Below are positions 1 through 8,160 of a stretch of 64,000 bases of DNA, piece by piece. The position numbers were made by a program, and so were the translations under genes. Position 1 is the first letter of the stretch. Each line of letters opens with the position of its first letter. The stretch is from NCBI RefSeq assembly GCF_000761445.1, contig NZ_KN196470.1, positions 484,149 to 548,148 of the forward strand, in the 5' to 3' direction. A model generated the notes under the pieces. It was not told the DNA's origin. It worked only from the letters and a program-made list of their open reading frames with translations, and ran no database searches. This DNA is from Oleiagrimonas soli (GTDB lineage: Bacteria > Pseudomonadota > Gammaproteobacteria > Xanthomonadales > Rhodanobacteraceae).

Positions 1-746
1 CGGGCCGACTGCCGCCGGGCGGCTGGCTGGAACTGGCCGAGGCGGCCCTGCTGCGCGGCGACATCGACCGCGCCCGCAGCGCGCTGGAGCCGCTGCGCAA
101 GAGCGGTGCGCTGGACGCCGGCGCCTATGCTGCCCTGCAGCTGCGCGTGCTGAGCGCGGCTCTGCAACGCGCGCCGAGCGTCGACGCGCTGCACGCCCTG
201 TGGGCCGATTTGCCGCGCGTGCAGCGGCGGCAGCCGGAGCTGATCGCGGTCTACGCTACGCACGTGTCGCGCTTCGGCCGACCGCTGCCGGCGATGGACG
301 AAATCGAATCGGCGTTGCGCCGACAGTGGTCGCCCGCGCTGGTCGCGGCCTACGGTCAGTTGCAGGGTCAGGACGTGGAAGGCCGGCTGCGTCGCGCCGA
401 AGGCTGGCTCGACGCGCATCCGGGCGACGCCACCCTGCTCACCGCGCTGGGCCGCATGTGCGTGCGCATCCAGTTGTGGGGCAAAGCGCGCCAGTACCTG
501 TCGCAGGCGCTGGCGCTGGAACCGTCCGCCGAAGCCTGGGAAATCCTCGGCGAAACCTACGCCGGGCAGGGCAACCCGCTGCTGGCCCAGCAGTGCTACC
601 GCAACGCCCTGCACATGACCCGCGGCGAGGCCACCGAGGCGCTGCCCGGCACTAACGCCGTGCGCCAGGTCGCGTTGACGGTCGATCCTGAGTTGCGCAA
701 CGCGCATGGCGTGCCGCAGTTGCCGGACGACAAAACTTCGGTCTGA
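1..746 (+). CDS. hemY: HemY-type TPR protein, C-terminal part (5' end outside window)
   Basis: The frame beginning at base 3 is open from the window edge to the TGA at 744-746, so the gene starts upstream and only about the last 247 codons are seen. The product is helical, rich in Ala, Leu and Arg, with TPR-like repeats; the segment WGKARQYLSQALALEPSAE is a typical TPR helix pair near the C-terminus of HemY proteins. HemY is the inner-membrane TPR protein encoded at the end of gammaproteobacterial hemC-hemD-hemX-hemY clusters and is linked to late tetrapyrrole metabolism; it is not the oxidase of the same name. The N-terminal membrane segments are not in the window, so the call rests on the repeat pattern alone. 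A generic TPR protein is the alternative. Confidence 0.7.
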   Translation, partial: GRLPPGGWLELAEAALLRGDIDRARSALEPLRKSGALDAGAYAALQLRVLSAALQRAPSVDALHALWADLPRVQRRQPELIAVYATHVSRFGRPLPAMDEIESALRRQWSPALVAAYGQLQGQDVEGRLRRAEGWLDAHPGDATLLTALGRMCVRIQLWGKARQYLSQALALEPSAEAWEILGETYAGQGNPLLAQQCYRNALHMTRGEATEALPGTNAVRQVALTVDPELRNAHGVPQLPDDKTSV

Positions 747-785
747 GCGGGCACTAAGTCGTGACTGACTGAGGTGTTTCTATCT

Positions 786-1610
786 ATGGGGCGATTGGCA
801 CTCAAATTAAAAACACTAAAAGCTCTTTTTGCGCGCTCGGGAAATCAGTGCGCCTACCCTGGGTGTATTCACGAACTTGTAAACGAGCAAAACGAATTTG
901 TTGGGGAAGTGTGTCACATCGAGGCAGCAATGCTGGGTGGTCCAAGGTTTAATCAGGGCTCTACGGATGAGGGTCGTAGGTCGGCTTCAAATTTGCTTTT
1001 ACTCTGTCACCGGCATCATAAAGAGACAGACGACATTGTTCGTTTTGATGTGGCGGCGCTGCGTAAGATTAAGTTAGAGCATGAAGCTCATTTTGCTGAG
1101 AGTCCTTTCAAGGTGAATGAGGCTTTTCTCTACCGATTGCAGGCTGAGATGGATGAATATTGGTCGGCACTAGAGCAAAGCAACCGTGATGCGCATGTAG
1201 TCTCTGAATTTTCAATTTCTGTGCCTATCGCGCCTGAGCCTTTTGGCGTGTTTGAGCAGTTAAAGAAAAAGCTTGCTCGTATAGATGAGATTCACGAGTA
1301 TTTGGCGGATTCAGATGCGGCGCTCAACGCAGAGATACGTGGGCATATTGAAGAGTTGAATTTTGACCTAGCGCCTTACGATGCTGTGCCTTATTATTCC
1401 AATCCATTTGTTAATCGTAATTGGGAGATGCATGCATTGGCAACCCGCAACACAATGACTGATATTTACGTTGCTGTGCGGGAGTTAGAGGTGCGTTTTT
1501 ATGAGGAGTACCTTAAGACTCATCCATGTGATGCCGGTGCGAGGCAGATGTTTGATGCAGCAAAGTTGGAACTCGAAAAGATTGCGGTATCTTCTGGATA
1601 TGCCGACTAA
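786..1610 (+). CDS. HNH endonuclease-like protein, AT-rich, probably acquired
   Basis: A 274-residue protein with an HNH zinc-finger nuclease signature in its first 80 residues: CAYPGC (Cys22, Cys27), a CHIEAA motif with the probable catalytic His44, GGPRF at 51-55, then NLLLLCHRHH (Asn69, Cys74, His77/78). The spacing and the GGPR...RRS...LLLC..HH pattern match the HNH class seen in standalone and conflict-system nucleases. The remaining 190 residues are charged and helical and I do not recognise them. A GTG at 774 gives four more residues, but the ATG at 786 has GAGGTG at 771-776, so I prefer it. Two 60-base lines counted by hand are 45-48% G+C, well below the flanking genes, and codons end often in A/T: evidence of transfer. 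It sits alone between hemY and uvrD. Confidence 0.75.
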   Translation: MGRLALKLKTLKALFARSGNQCAYPGCIHELVNEQNEFVGEVCHIEAAMLGGPRFNQGSTDEGRRSASNLLLLCHRHHKETDDIVRFDVAALRKIKLEHEAHFAESPFKVNEAFLYRLQAEMDEYWSALEQSNRDAHVVSEFSISVPIAPEPFGVFEQLKKKLARIDEIHEYLADSDAALNAEIRGHIEELNFDLAPYDAVPYYSNPFVNRNWEMHALATRNTMTDIYVAVRELEVRFYEEYLKTHPCDAGARQMFDAAKLELEKIAVSSGYAD

Positions 1611-1677
1611 TTGGTTTGCACGGTAAGTTTACGGGCTCATGGCTCCGGATTCTGAGTGCTTTTCTTTATAGTTTGGA

Positions 1678-3870
1678 TTATGTGATCGGCGTGAGATTGG
1701 CGTAGGCCAGCACCAACCACTTGCTGCCCGCATCGTCGAAATTCACCTGCACGCGCATGTGCGCGCCGCCGCCTTCGGCGCTGACCACCACGCCGTCGCC
1801 GAAACTGGGGTGGCGCACGGCCTGGCCCAGCTTGATCGGCAGGTCGTCGTCGACCGGGGCGGCGGTGAAGCGGCTGCGTGACACGCCTCGACTGACCTGC
1901 ACGCGCGGGCGCACCTCGTCGAGCAGTTCGCTGGGCAGTTCGGCCAGGAAGCGCGAAGGGCGCGCCAGCATTTCGGTGCCGTGCATGCGGCGCGATTCGG
2001 CGTAGCACAGCATCAGTTTCTCGCGCGCGCGGGTGATGCCGACGTAGGCCAGGCGGCGTTCTTCTTCGAGACGGTCTTCCTGCTCGACCGAGCGCTGGCT
2101 GGGGAACAGCCCGTCTTCCATGCCGACCAGGAACACCACCGGAAATTCCAGGCCCTTGGCCGAATGCAGCGTCATCAGCTGCACGCAGTCGTCGCCGCTG
2201 CCGCCCTGGCCTTCGCCGGCTTCGAGGGTGGCATGGGCGAGGAACGAGGCCAGTTCGGACAGACCCGATTCCTCGTCTTCCGGTGTGGGCTGGTAGCGGC
2301 TGGCGACGTTGATCAGTTCGTCCAGATTCTCGCTGCGCGATTCGGCGCTGCCGCGGCCGTCGTCGCGTTCGTGGTATTCGCGCAAGCCGCTGTGCACGAT
2401 GGCGTGCTCGACCTGTTCGGACAGCGTCAGTCCGTCGTCGCCGCTGGCGCCGGCGAAACTGCGCGCCATGCCGTCAATGAGTTCGAGGAAGCCCTTGACC
2501 GCGTTCTTGGCGCGCGCGGCCAGTTCGCTGCCGGTCAGTTCGGCCAGCGAGGCGTCCCACATGGAGATGCGTTCGGCGCGGGCGCGGCGGCGCAGGATGT
2601 CGATCGTGCGCTGACCGATGCCGCGCGGCGGCGTGTTGACCGCGCGCTCGAAGGACGCGTCGTCGTGGCGGTTGGCGGTCAGGCGCAGATAGGCCAGGGC
2701 ATTCTTGATCTCGGCGCGCTCGAAGAAGCGCTGGCCGCCGTACACGCGGTAGGGCAGGTCGCGCTGGATCAGTTGCTCCTCGAAGTTGCGCGACTGCGCA
2801 TTCGAGCGATACAGGATCGCGCAGTCGACCGCGCTGCCGCCCTGGTCGATGTGCTCGGCGATGCGCTCGATGACGAAGCGCGCCTCGTCCTGTTCGTTGT
2901 AGGCCGCGTACAGCGCGATGCGCTCGCCGTCGCCGTCCTCGGTCCACAGGTTCTTGCCGAGGCGGTCGCCGTTGCGCGCGATGATGGCGTTGGCGGCCTT
3001 GAGGATGTTGGCCGACGAGCGGTAGTTCTGTTCCAGGCGGATGGTCTTGGCGCCGGGGAAGTCTTTCAAAAACTGCTGCATGTTCTCCACACGCGCGCCG
3101 CGCCAGCCGTAGATCGACTGGTCGTCGTCGCCGACTGCGAACACTTGCCCGGTGCTGCCGGCCAGCACGCGAATCCACGCGTACTGCAGCGCGTTGGTGT
3201 CCTGGAATTCGTCCACCAGCAGGTAGCGCCAGCGTTCGCGGTAGTGGTTCAGCACTTCGGGCTTGTTGAGCCACAGCTCGTGCGCGCGCAGCAGCAGTTC
3301 GCCGAAATCGACCAGGCCGGCGCGGCGGCAGGCGTCCTCGTAGGCGGTGTAGATCTCCACCAGGGTGCGCGTGGCGGGATGGTCGCGGTGCTCGATGTTG
3401 TCCGGACGCTTGCCATCGTCCTTCCAGTGCGCGATCTGCCACGCGGCCTGGCGCGGCGGGAAGCGCGCTTCGTCCAGGCCGAGACCGGCGACCACGCGCT
3501 TGACCAGCCGCTGCTGGTCGTCGGCGTCGAGAATCTGGAAGCCTTCCGGCAGGCCGGCGTCCTGCCAGTGCCGGCGCAGCAGGCGATGCGCGATGCCGTG
3601 GAAGGTGCCCACGGTCAGGCCGCGCGTGCCGTGCGGCATCAGCGTATCCAGGCGCGCGCGCATCTCGCCGGAAGCCTTGTTGGTGAAGGTGACGGCGAGA
3701 ATCGAGAACGGCGAGGCGCGTTCGACCTCGGCCAGCCAGGCGATGCGGTGGGTCAGGACGCGGGTCTTGCCGGACCCGGCGCCGGCCAGCACCAGGTAGT
3801 GGCCGGGCGGGGCGCTGACCGCCTCGCGCTGGGCGGCATTGAGGGAATCGAGCAGGTGCGATACATCCAT
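1678..3870 (-). CDS. uvrD: DNA helicase II (UvrD), superfamily 1
   Basis: A 730-residue 3'-5' DNA helicase acting in nucleotide excision repair and methyl-directed mismatch repair. Walker A is GAGSGKT at residues 30-36, preceded by the Q motif LNAAQREAV. Motif II is seen as VDEFQDTN, motif III as VGDDDQSIYGWRGA, motif IV as LEQNYRSS, motif V as TLHSAKGLEFPVVF and motif VI as VGITRAREKL, so every SF1A motif is intact. The length matches E. coli UvrD (720). The C-terminal linker ends in a Tudor-like UvrD tail (VRHPSFGDGVVV), the RNA-polymerase-binding module. PcrA and Rep are close relatives, but this tail and length favour UvrD. It is transcribed alone; DUF3185 lies upstream with a terminator in between. 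Confidence 0.95.
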   Translation of the reverse strand: MDVSHLLDSLNAAQREAVSAPPGHYLVLAGAGSGKTRVLTHRIAWLAEVERASPFSILAVTFTNKASGEMRARLDTLMPHGTRGLTVGTFHGIAHRLLRRHWQDAGLPEGFQILDADDQQRLVKRVVAGLGLDEARFPPRQAAWQIAHWKDDGKRPDNIEHRDHPATRTLVEIYTAYEDACRRAGLVDFGELLLRAHELWLNKPEVLNHYRERWRYLLVDEFQDTNALQYAWIRVLAGSTGQVFAVGDDDQSIYGWRGARVENMQQFLKDFPGAKTIRLEQNYRSSANILKAANAIIARNGDRLGKNLWTEDGDGERIALYAAYNEQDEARFVIERIAEHIDQGGSAVDCAILYRSNAQSRNFEEQLIQRDLPYRVYGGQRFFERAEIKNALAYLRLTANRHDDASFERAVNTPPRGIGQRTIDILRRRARAERISMWDASLAELTGSELAARAKNAVKGFLELIDGMARSFAGASGDDGLTLSEQVEHAIVHSGLREYHERDDGRGSAESRSENLDELINVASRYQPTPEDEESGLSELASFLAHATLEAGEGQGGSGDDCVQLMTLHSAKGLEFPVVFLVGMEDGLFPSQRSVEQEDRLEEERRLAYVGITRAREKLMLCYAESRRMHGTEMLARPSRFLAELPSELLDEVRPRVQVSRGVSRSRFTAAPVDDDLPIKLGQAVRHPSFGDGVVVSAEGGGAHMRVQVNFDDAGSKWLVLAYANLTPIT

Positions 3871-3918
3871 CCGTCCATTGTAGCGGCAGCGCGCGCGGAC
3901 GCTGCGTTGCGGGTACGA

Positions 3919-3947
3919 AAAAGCCCGCCGGATCGCGGCGGGCTTTT
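3919..3947 (-). terminator. Rho-independent terminator behind the DUF3185 gene
   Basis: An 11-bp perfect stem, AAAAGCCCGCC (3919-3929) with GGCGGGCTTTT (3937-3947), closes a 7-base loop. Read on the minus strand it follows the DUF3185 stop (3971) and ends in a T run, so it should end that transcript before uvrD. Confidence 0.8.
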
Positions 3948-3970
3948 CGCGAATCGACGTACGCCGCGGC

Positions 3971-4189
3971 TCAGCGCTTGCGCAGCAGACCGCCCAGCGT
4001 CAGCAAGGCGCCGACCACGATGCCGGCGATGCCCGCCCACTGCGGAATGCTCTTGTCGTGAGTGGCCTTGAGAGCATGGTCGCCGACGCTGACCACGGTC
4101 TCGGTGGCGGTGTAGGAACCGTGCCCGGCGACGACCCAGATGCCGGCGATGAGAAGGATGATGCCGATCACCATCAACGCGATACGCAT
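3971..4189 (-). CDS. Small DUF3185-type membrane protein
   Basis: A 72-residue protein with two hydrophobic segments (about residues 3-21 and 49-66) separated by a polar loop that contains the HDKSIPQWAG motif, and ending LLRKR. This hairpin layout and the DKSIPQWAG-like motif are those of the DUF3185 family of small inner-membrane proteins. No function is known for the family. The start ATG is the only in-frame one that keeps the first membrane helix. It is monocistronic, bounded by a terminator downstream. Confidence 0.7.
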   Translation of the reverse strand: MRIALMVIGIILLIAGIWVVAGHGSYTATETVVSVGDHALKATHDKSIPQWAGIAGIVVGALLTLGGLLRKR

Positions 4190-4282
4190 GCTCGATGCTC
4201 CATGTCTGTGAAGGCTCGATCATAGCAACGCCGCTGGCGCGTGGGCGCGCCACGCGCCGGTTTCGTTCAGGTTCGGGCGACG

Positions 4283-4323
4283 CAAACAAAATGCCCCGGG
4301 AGTCAGGGGGGGACTCCCGGGGC
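4283..4323 (-). terminator. Intrinsic terminator of the sX13-like RNA
   Basis: A perfect 12-bp GC-rich stem (4323-4312 pairing with 4304-4293) with a 7-base loop, followed on the minus strand by ATTTTGTTT (4292-4284). It doubles as the third C-rich stem-loop of the sRNA. Confidence 0.8.
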
Positions 4324-4405
4324 GGGGATAAGGGTCATGGGGAGGACCCGTTATCTCGGGGGTTCACTCAGGGAGGTGAGTGAGGCGAGCGCCATTGCGT
4401 GCGCT
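4284..4405 (-). ncRNA. sX13-like trans-acting small RNA downstream of polA
   Basis: On the minus strand, in the gap behind polA, there are three successive stem-loops whose loops are C-rich. The first is TCACTC/GAGTGA (4383-4378 with 4369-4364), loop ACCTCCCT. The second is GGGTC/GACCC (4349-4345 with 4336-4332), loop CTCCCCAT. The third is a 12-bp stem (4323-4312 with 4304-4293), loop CCCCCCT, followed by TTTTGTTT. The Xanthomonas sRNA sX13 is about 115 nt, exposes C-rich motifs in loops that pair with G-rich Shine-Dalgarno regions, and lies just downstream of polA; this locus matches in length, position, strand and architecture. The 5' end is inferred from a weak -10 (TCTAAT on the minus strand, 4417-4412). 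No sequence comparison was possible, so homology is inference. Confidence 0.7.
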
Positions 4406-4695
4406 CAAAGGATTAGATGCGGTCGGCGAGGGAAAGTTGCACGATTTCGGAAAAAAATTCAGGAGCGGTTCATCCTATTTTAAATCAATGGCTTGGGATT
4501 GATTTCGGGTATGACTTTCGGCCCATGGGACGGTAGTTCGCGGTCGTTCGGGGGCCGGTTTGTTCCGTGTGTCTGGCGGGCCGCGCAGACGCTGGGTGAT
4601 TCGCTGCGCTCGCCCCGCCGGGGCCGACCTTCGGTCGTTCTGCGCGCTTCGCGCTTGTCCGGCTTTCGCCGGGATGACGGCCCAGGTCGTGCTTT
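4406..4695. other. Intergenic stretch between the sRNA and polA
   Basis: About 290 bases with no convincing gene. The part near 4440-4500 is AT-richer (A7 run at 4451-4457) and is upstream of the sRNA on its strand, so the sRNA promoter should be there. The part from about 4640 to 4690 carries the palindromic run CCGGCTTTCGCCGGG followed by ATGACGG, which resembles dispersed intergenic repeats of xanthomonads; a second copy was not noticed in this window. Confidence 0.4.
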
Positions 4696-4747
4696 CCCGA
4701 ATCCCGAATCCCGAATCCCGAATCCAGGCTTCAGGCTTCAGGCTTCA
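4696..4747. repeat. Two adjacent 7-base tandem repeats at the polA stop codon
   Basis: CCCGAAT is repeated four times exactly (4696-4723). After two bases AGGCTTC is repeated three times (4726-4746). The last unit overlaps the polA stop codon (4745-4747), so the array forms the polA 3' untranslated region. Confidence 0.9.
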
Positions 4748-7507
4748 GTGCGCCTCGTCCCAGTTGGCGCCGACGCCGACCTCGACGATCAGCGGCACGG
4801 CCAGCTCGGCGGCGCCCTGCATGCGTTCGGTGACGCCTTCGCGGATCGTCTCGACGGCGTCCTCGCGCACCTCGAACACCAGTTCATCGTGCACCTGCAT
4901 CAGCATGCTGGCGTCGTCGCGGTCGATCAGCCAGGCGTCGACCGTGAGCATGGCGCGCTTGATGATGTCGGCGGCGGTGCCCTGCATCGGCGCGTTGATG
5001 GCGGCGCGCTCGGCGCCGGCGCGCAGCGCCTGGTTGCGGGCCTTGAGGTTTTCCAGATACAGGCGGCGGCCGAACAGCGTCTCGACGAAGCCGGTCTCGT
5101 GCGCCTTCTCGCGGGTGCGGTCCATGAACTCGCGCACGCCGGGATAGCGGGCGAAGTAGCGAGCGATGTAGTCGGCCGCCTCGCCGCGGTCGATACCGAG
5201 GTTGCGCGCCAGGCCGAACGCGCTCATGCCGTACATCAGGCCGAAGTTGATGGCCTTGGCGGCGCGGCGCTGGTTGGAATCGACGTCTTCCGGCTTCACG
5301 CCGAACACTTCGGCGGCGGTGGCGCGATGGATGTCGGCATTCTCGCGGAAGGCCTTCAGCAGGCCCTCGTCGCCGGACAGATGCGCCATGATGCGCAGCT
5401 CGATCTGCGAGTAGTCGGCAGCCATCACCACCCAGCCTTTCGGTGCGACGAAGGCCTGGCGGATGCGTCGGCCTTCCTCGGTGCGCACCGGAATGTTCTG
5501 CAGGTTGGGATCGGACGAGGACAGCCGCCCGGTCGCCGCCACGGCCTGGTGGTAGCTGGTATGCACGCGGCCGGTGTCCGGATTGACCATCTCCGGCAGC
5601 TTGTCGGTGTAGGTCGAGCGCAGCTTGGCCAGGCCGCGGTAATCCAGGATCAGGCGCGGCAGCGGGTGGTCCTCGGCGATGGCGTCGAGCGCTTCCTCGT
5701 TGGTGGAGGGCGCGCCCTTGGGCGTCTTCACCTTCACCGGCAGGCCGAGTTCGTCGAACAGGATCGCCTGCAGCTGCTTGGGCGAGTCGAGATTGAACTC
5801 GCGGCCGGCGTGCTCGTAGGCCTGCTGCTGGATCTCGTGCATGCGCTTGCCCAGCGCCTGGCTCTGGTGCTTGAGATTGTCGACGTCGATCAGCACGCCG
5901 CGTTTCTCCATGCGCGCCAGCACCGGCACCAGCGGCATCTCGATGTCGGTGTAGACGGCCTGCAGTCCGGGCTCGGATTGCAGCTTCGGCCACAGCGCGC
6001 GGTGCAGGCGCAGGGTGATGTCGGCGTCCTCGGCGGCGTAATGGCAGGCGGTGTCCAGGTCGACCTCGGAGAAGCCGATCTGCTTGGCGCCCTTGCCGGC
6101 GACCTCGCTGTACTTGGTGGTGGTGTAGCCGAGGTAGCGCGAGGCCAGCGAGTCCATGTCGTGGCGCGTGCCGGTGGCGTTCCACACGTAGGATTCGAGC
6201 ATGGTGTCGTGGGCCAGCCCGCGCACCTCGACCTTGTGTTCGCCGAGCAGGTGACTGGACAGCACGTTGATGTCGTACTTGCCGTGCTGGGCGACCTTGG
6301 GCCGCTTCGGGTCTTCCAGGGTCGGCTTCAGCGCCGCGAGCACGGTGGCGCGATCCAGCTGCTTCGGCGCGCCGGGGTAGTCGTGCGCGACCGGGATGTA
6401 GGCAGCCTTGCCCGGCTCGACCGCCAGCGAGACGCCGACGATCTCGGCGCGCAGCGCGTCGAGCGAGGTGGTCTCGGTGTCGAAGGCGATCAGGTCGGCG
6501 CGCTCGATGCGCTCGACCCAGGCCTTGAGCTGCGCCTCGGTGGTGACCAGCTCGTATTCGCCGGGCTTGGCCGCATCGTCCGCAGGTGTTTCGGCGGCGG
6601 CGTTGCGCAGAGTCTGCGTCGCCGGCGCCTGCGCGGCGGCGGGCGGCGGTTCGGCCGTGGCGTCGTCGCCGTCCAGGTCCTTCAGCGCGGCGCGGAAGTC
6701 GTAGCGCGTGTACAGCTCGCGCAGGCGCTCGACGTCGGCTTCGCGCAGCGCCAGGTCGGTCGGGCCGACCTCCAGTTCGACGTCGGTCTTGATGGTGACC
6801 AGATCGCGCGACAGCGGCAGGTAGTCCAGCGCGGCGCGCAGGTTCTCGCCGATCTTGCCGCCGACGTCGTCGGCCTGCTGCATCAACTGTTCCAGTGAGC
6901 CGTATTTTTCCAGCCACTTGGCCGCGGTCTTGGGGCCGCATTTGTCCACGCCGGGCACGTTGTCGACCTTGTCGCCGGTCAGCGCCAGGAAGTCGACGAT
7001 GCGCTCGGGCGGCACGCCGAACTTGTCCATCACGCCGGCTTCGTCGGTGCGCGTGTTGGTCATGGTGTTGACCAGGGTCACGTGCGGGTCGACCAGCTGC
7101 GCGAAGTCCTTGTCGCCGGTGGAGATGATCACCTCGATGCCCTGGGCCGCGGCCTGCCGCGCCAGGGTGCCGATGACGTCGTCGGCCTCGACGCCGGGCA
7201 CGCGCAGGATCGGGAAGCCCTGCGCCTCGACGATCGCCAGCATCGGCTCGATCTGGCTGCGCAGCTCGTCCGGCATCGGCGGACGGTTGGCCTTGTACTG
7301 GTCGTACATCTTGTCGCGGAAGGTCGGGCCGGACGCGTCCTGCACGAAGGCGACGTAGTCGGCGCCGGCCTTGAGCGTGGCGCGCAGCATGTTGACCACG
7401 CCGAACAGCGCGCCGGTGGGTTCGCCCTCGGCGTTGGTCAGCGGCGGAAGCGCGTGGAACGCGCGGTACAGGTACGAGGACCCGTCGATGAGAATCATGG
7501 AAGCCAT
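4745..7507 (-). CDS. polA: DNA polymerase I
   Basis: A 920-residue three-domain polymerase that fills gaps in repair and removes Okazaki primers. The N-terminal 5' nuclease (about 1-300) opens [17 protein letters not shown] and has acidic clusters such as [11 protein letters not shown]. The 3'-5' proofreading exonuclease (about 340-530) keeps its DEDD aspartates, for example [12 protein letters not shown], so it is probably active. The polymerase domain has motif [15 protein letters not shown], the O helix [19 protein letters not shown], and motif [12 protein letters not shown]. An ATG at 7588 in the same frame would add 27 non-homologous residues and collide with the divergent gene, so I take the ATG at 7507; an ATG at 7498 is also possible. 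Length is normal (E. coli 928). Confidence 0.96.
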   Translation of the reverse strand: MASMILIDGSSYLYRAFHALPPLTNAEGEPTGALFGVVNMLRATLKAGADYVAFVQDASGPTFRDKMYDQYKANRPPMPDELRSQIEPMLAIVEAQGFPILRVPGVEADDVIGTLARQAAAQGIEVIISTGDKDFAQLVDPHVTLVNTMTNTRTDEAGVMDKFGVPPERIVDFLALTGDKVDNVPGVDKCGPKTAAKWLEKYGSLEQLMQQADDVGGKIGENLRAALDYLPLSRDLVTIKTDVELEVGPTDLALREADVERLRELYTRYDFRAALKDLDGDDATAEPPPAAAQAPATQTLRNAAAETPADDAAKPGEYELVTTEAQLKAWVERIERADLIAFDTETTSLDALRAEIVGVSLAVEPGKAAYIPVAHDYPGAPKQLDRATVLAALKPTLEDPKRPKVAQHGKYDINVLSSHLLGEHKVEVRGLAHDTMLESYVWNATGTRHDMDSLASRYLGYTTTKYSEVAGKGAKQIGFSEVDLDTACHYAAEDADITLRLHRALWPKLQSEPGLQAVYTDIEMPLVPVLARMEKRGVLIDVDNLKHQSQALGKRMHEIQQQAYEHAGREFNLDSPKQLQAILFDELGLPVKVKTPKGAPSTNEEALDAIAEDHPLPRLILDYRGLAKLRSTYTDKLPEMVNPDTGRVHTSYHQAVAATGRLSSSDPNLQNIPVRTEEGRRIRQAFVAPKGWVVMAADYSQIELRIMAHLSGDEGLLKAFRENADIHRATAAEVFGVKPEDVDSNQRRAAKAINFGLMYGMSAFGLARNLGIDRGEAADYIARYFARYPGVREFMDRTREKAHETGFVETLFGRRLYLENLKARNQALRAGAERAAINAPMQGTAADIIKRAMLTVDAWLIDRDDASMLMQVHDELVFEVREDAVETIREGVTERMQGAAELAVPLIVEVGVGANWDEAH

Positions 7508-7586
7508 GCGACGATTCTCGCATGGCGCGTTCACGTTCGCGCGTACGCGGCGCTGGTATCCTGTGGTCGTCATCAGGAGGTGCGCC

Positions 7587-8069
7587 ATGTCACGTCATTC
7601 CACGCTTCTCGTACTCGGCGCCGCGGCCTTGCTGGCCGGCGCTTCCGTCCAGGCGCAGAACGCCAGTCAGCGCGCTCCCGTGCCGCCGCCGCCCGGCATC
7701 AACGATCCCGGCCCGCAGGCCGCGCCTGCGTCCACCGCGACCGCGCCGTCGTCCTCGAAGGGCGGCCTGCGCGGTCTGCCGGAACTGCCAGCCGTCGGCA
7801 GCGACGGCGCGCAGCGCGATCTGCGCGACGATCCGCCGCCGACCGTCGACGTGCGTACCGTCGGCAAGGACCGGGTCGAGGAATACCGCATCAACGGCAA
7901 GCTCTACATGGTCCACGTGATTCCCGCGCACGGCGTGCCGCAGACCTACATGGCCGACAGCGACGGCGTGCTGCAGCGCCAGGCCGGGCAGCCGCCGGTG
8001 AAGCCGGTCTACTACACGATCTACCAGTGGGGCGGCCCGCCGAAGAAGAAGGACGGCGACGGCAAGTAG
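7587..8069 (+). CDS. Secreted DUF2782 protein
   Basis: A 160-residue exported protein. Residues 1-23 are a signal peptide ([23 protein letters not shown], likely cut after Ala). A Pro/Ala-rich linker follows, then a compact C-terminal domain of about 75 residues with [17 protein letters not shown] and YYTIYQWGG, the hallmark of DUF2782, a family commonly encoded beside polA in gammaproteobacteria. Its role is unknown. The start is set by a perfect AGGAGG at 7575-7580, six bases before ATG 7587. It is divergent from polA with 79 bases between the starts. Confidence 0.75.
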   Translation: MSRHSTLLVLGAAALLAGASVQAQNASQRAPVPPPPGINDPGPQAAPASTATAPSSSKGGLRGLPELPAVGSDGAQRDLRDDPPPTVDVRTVGKDRVEEYRINGKLYMVHVIPAHGVPQTYMADSDGVLQRQAGQPPVKPVYYTIYQWGGPPKKKDGDGK

Positions 8070-8127
8070 GCCCACGAAAACGCCCCGGAGCGCAAGCGCG
8101 CAACCGGGGCGGTCATCGGATATCGAG

Positions 8128-8154
8128 AAGCGCCCGGCTTGTGCGGGCGCTTTT
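8128..8154. terminator. Bidirectional terminator between DUF2782 and purH
   Basis: A perfect 9-bp stem, AAGCGCCCG (8128-8136) with CGGGCGCTT (8144-8152), and a 7-base loop. It is followed by T residues on the plus strand and lies between convergent genes. A second GC hairpin without a T run lies just upstream (about 8083-8111). Confidence 0.7.
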
Positions 8155-8160
8155 GCGTGG

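Noticed and set aside
1981..4071. Long plus-strand open frame of 696 codons
   Set aside because: It is the antisense of uvrD. High G+C keeps opposite frames open; the translation has no motif while the minus strand has all SF1 motifs.
4195..4483. Two short plus-strand open frames over the sRNA
   Set aside because: They overlap the C-rich stem-loops and have no ribosome binding site or protein-like composition; the stem-loops and terminator explain the sequence better.
4493..6898. Plus-strand open frame of 801 codons opposite polA
   Set aside because: Antisense shadow of polA with low-complexity Ala/Gly/Val/His translation.
8083..8111. GC-rich hairpin CGCCCCGG...CCGGGGCG
   Set aside because: It has a long loop and no T run; the stem at 8128-8152 is the better terminator.
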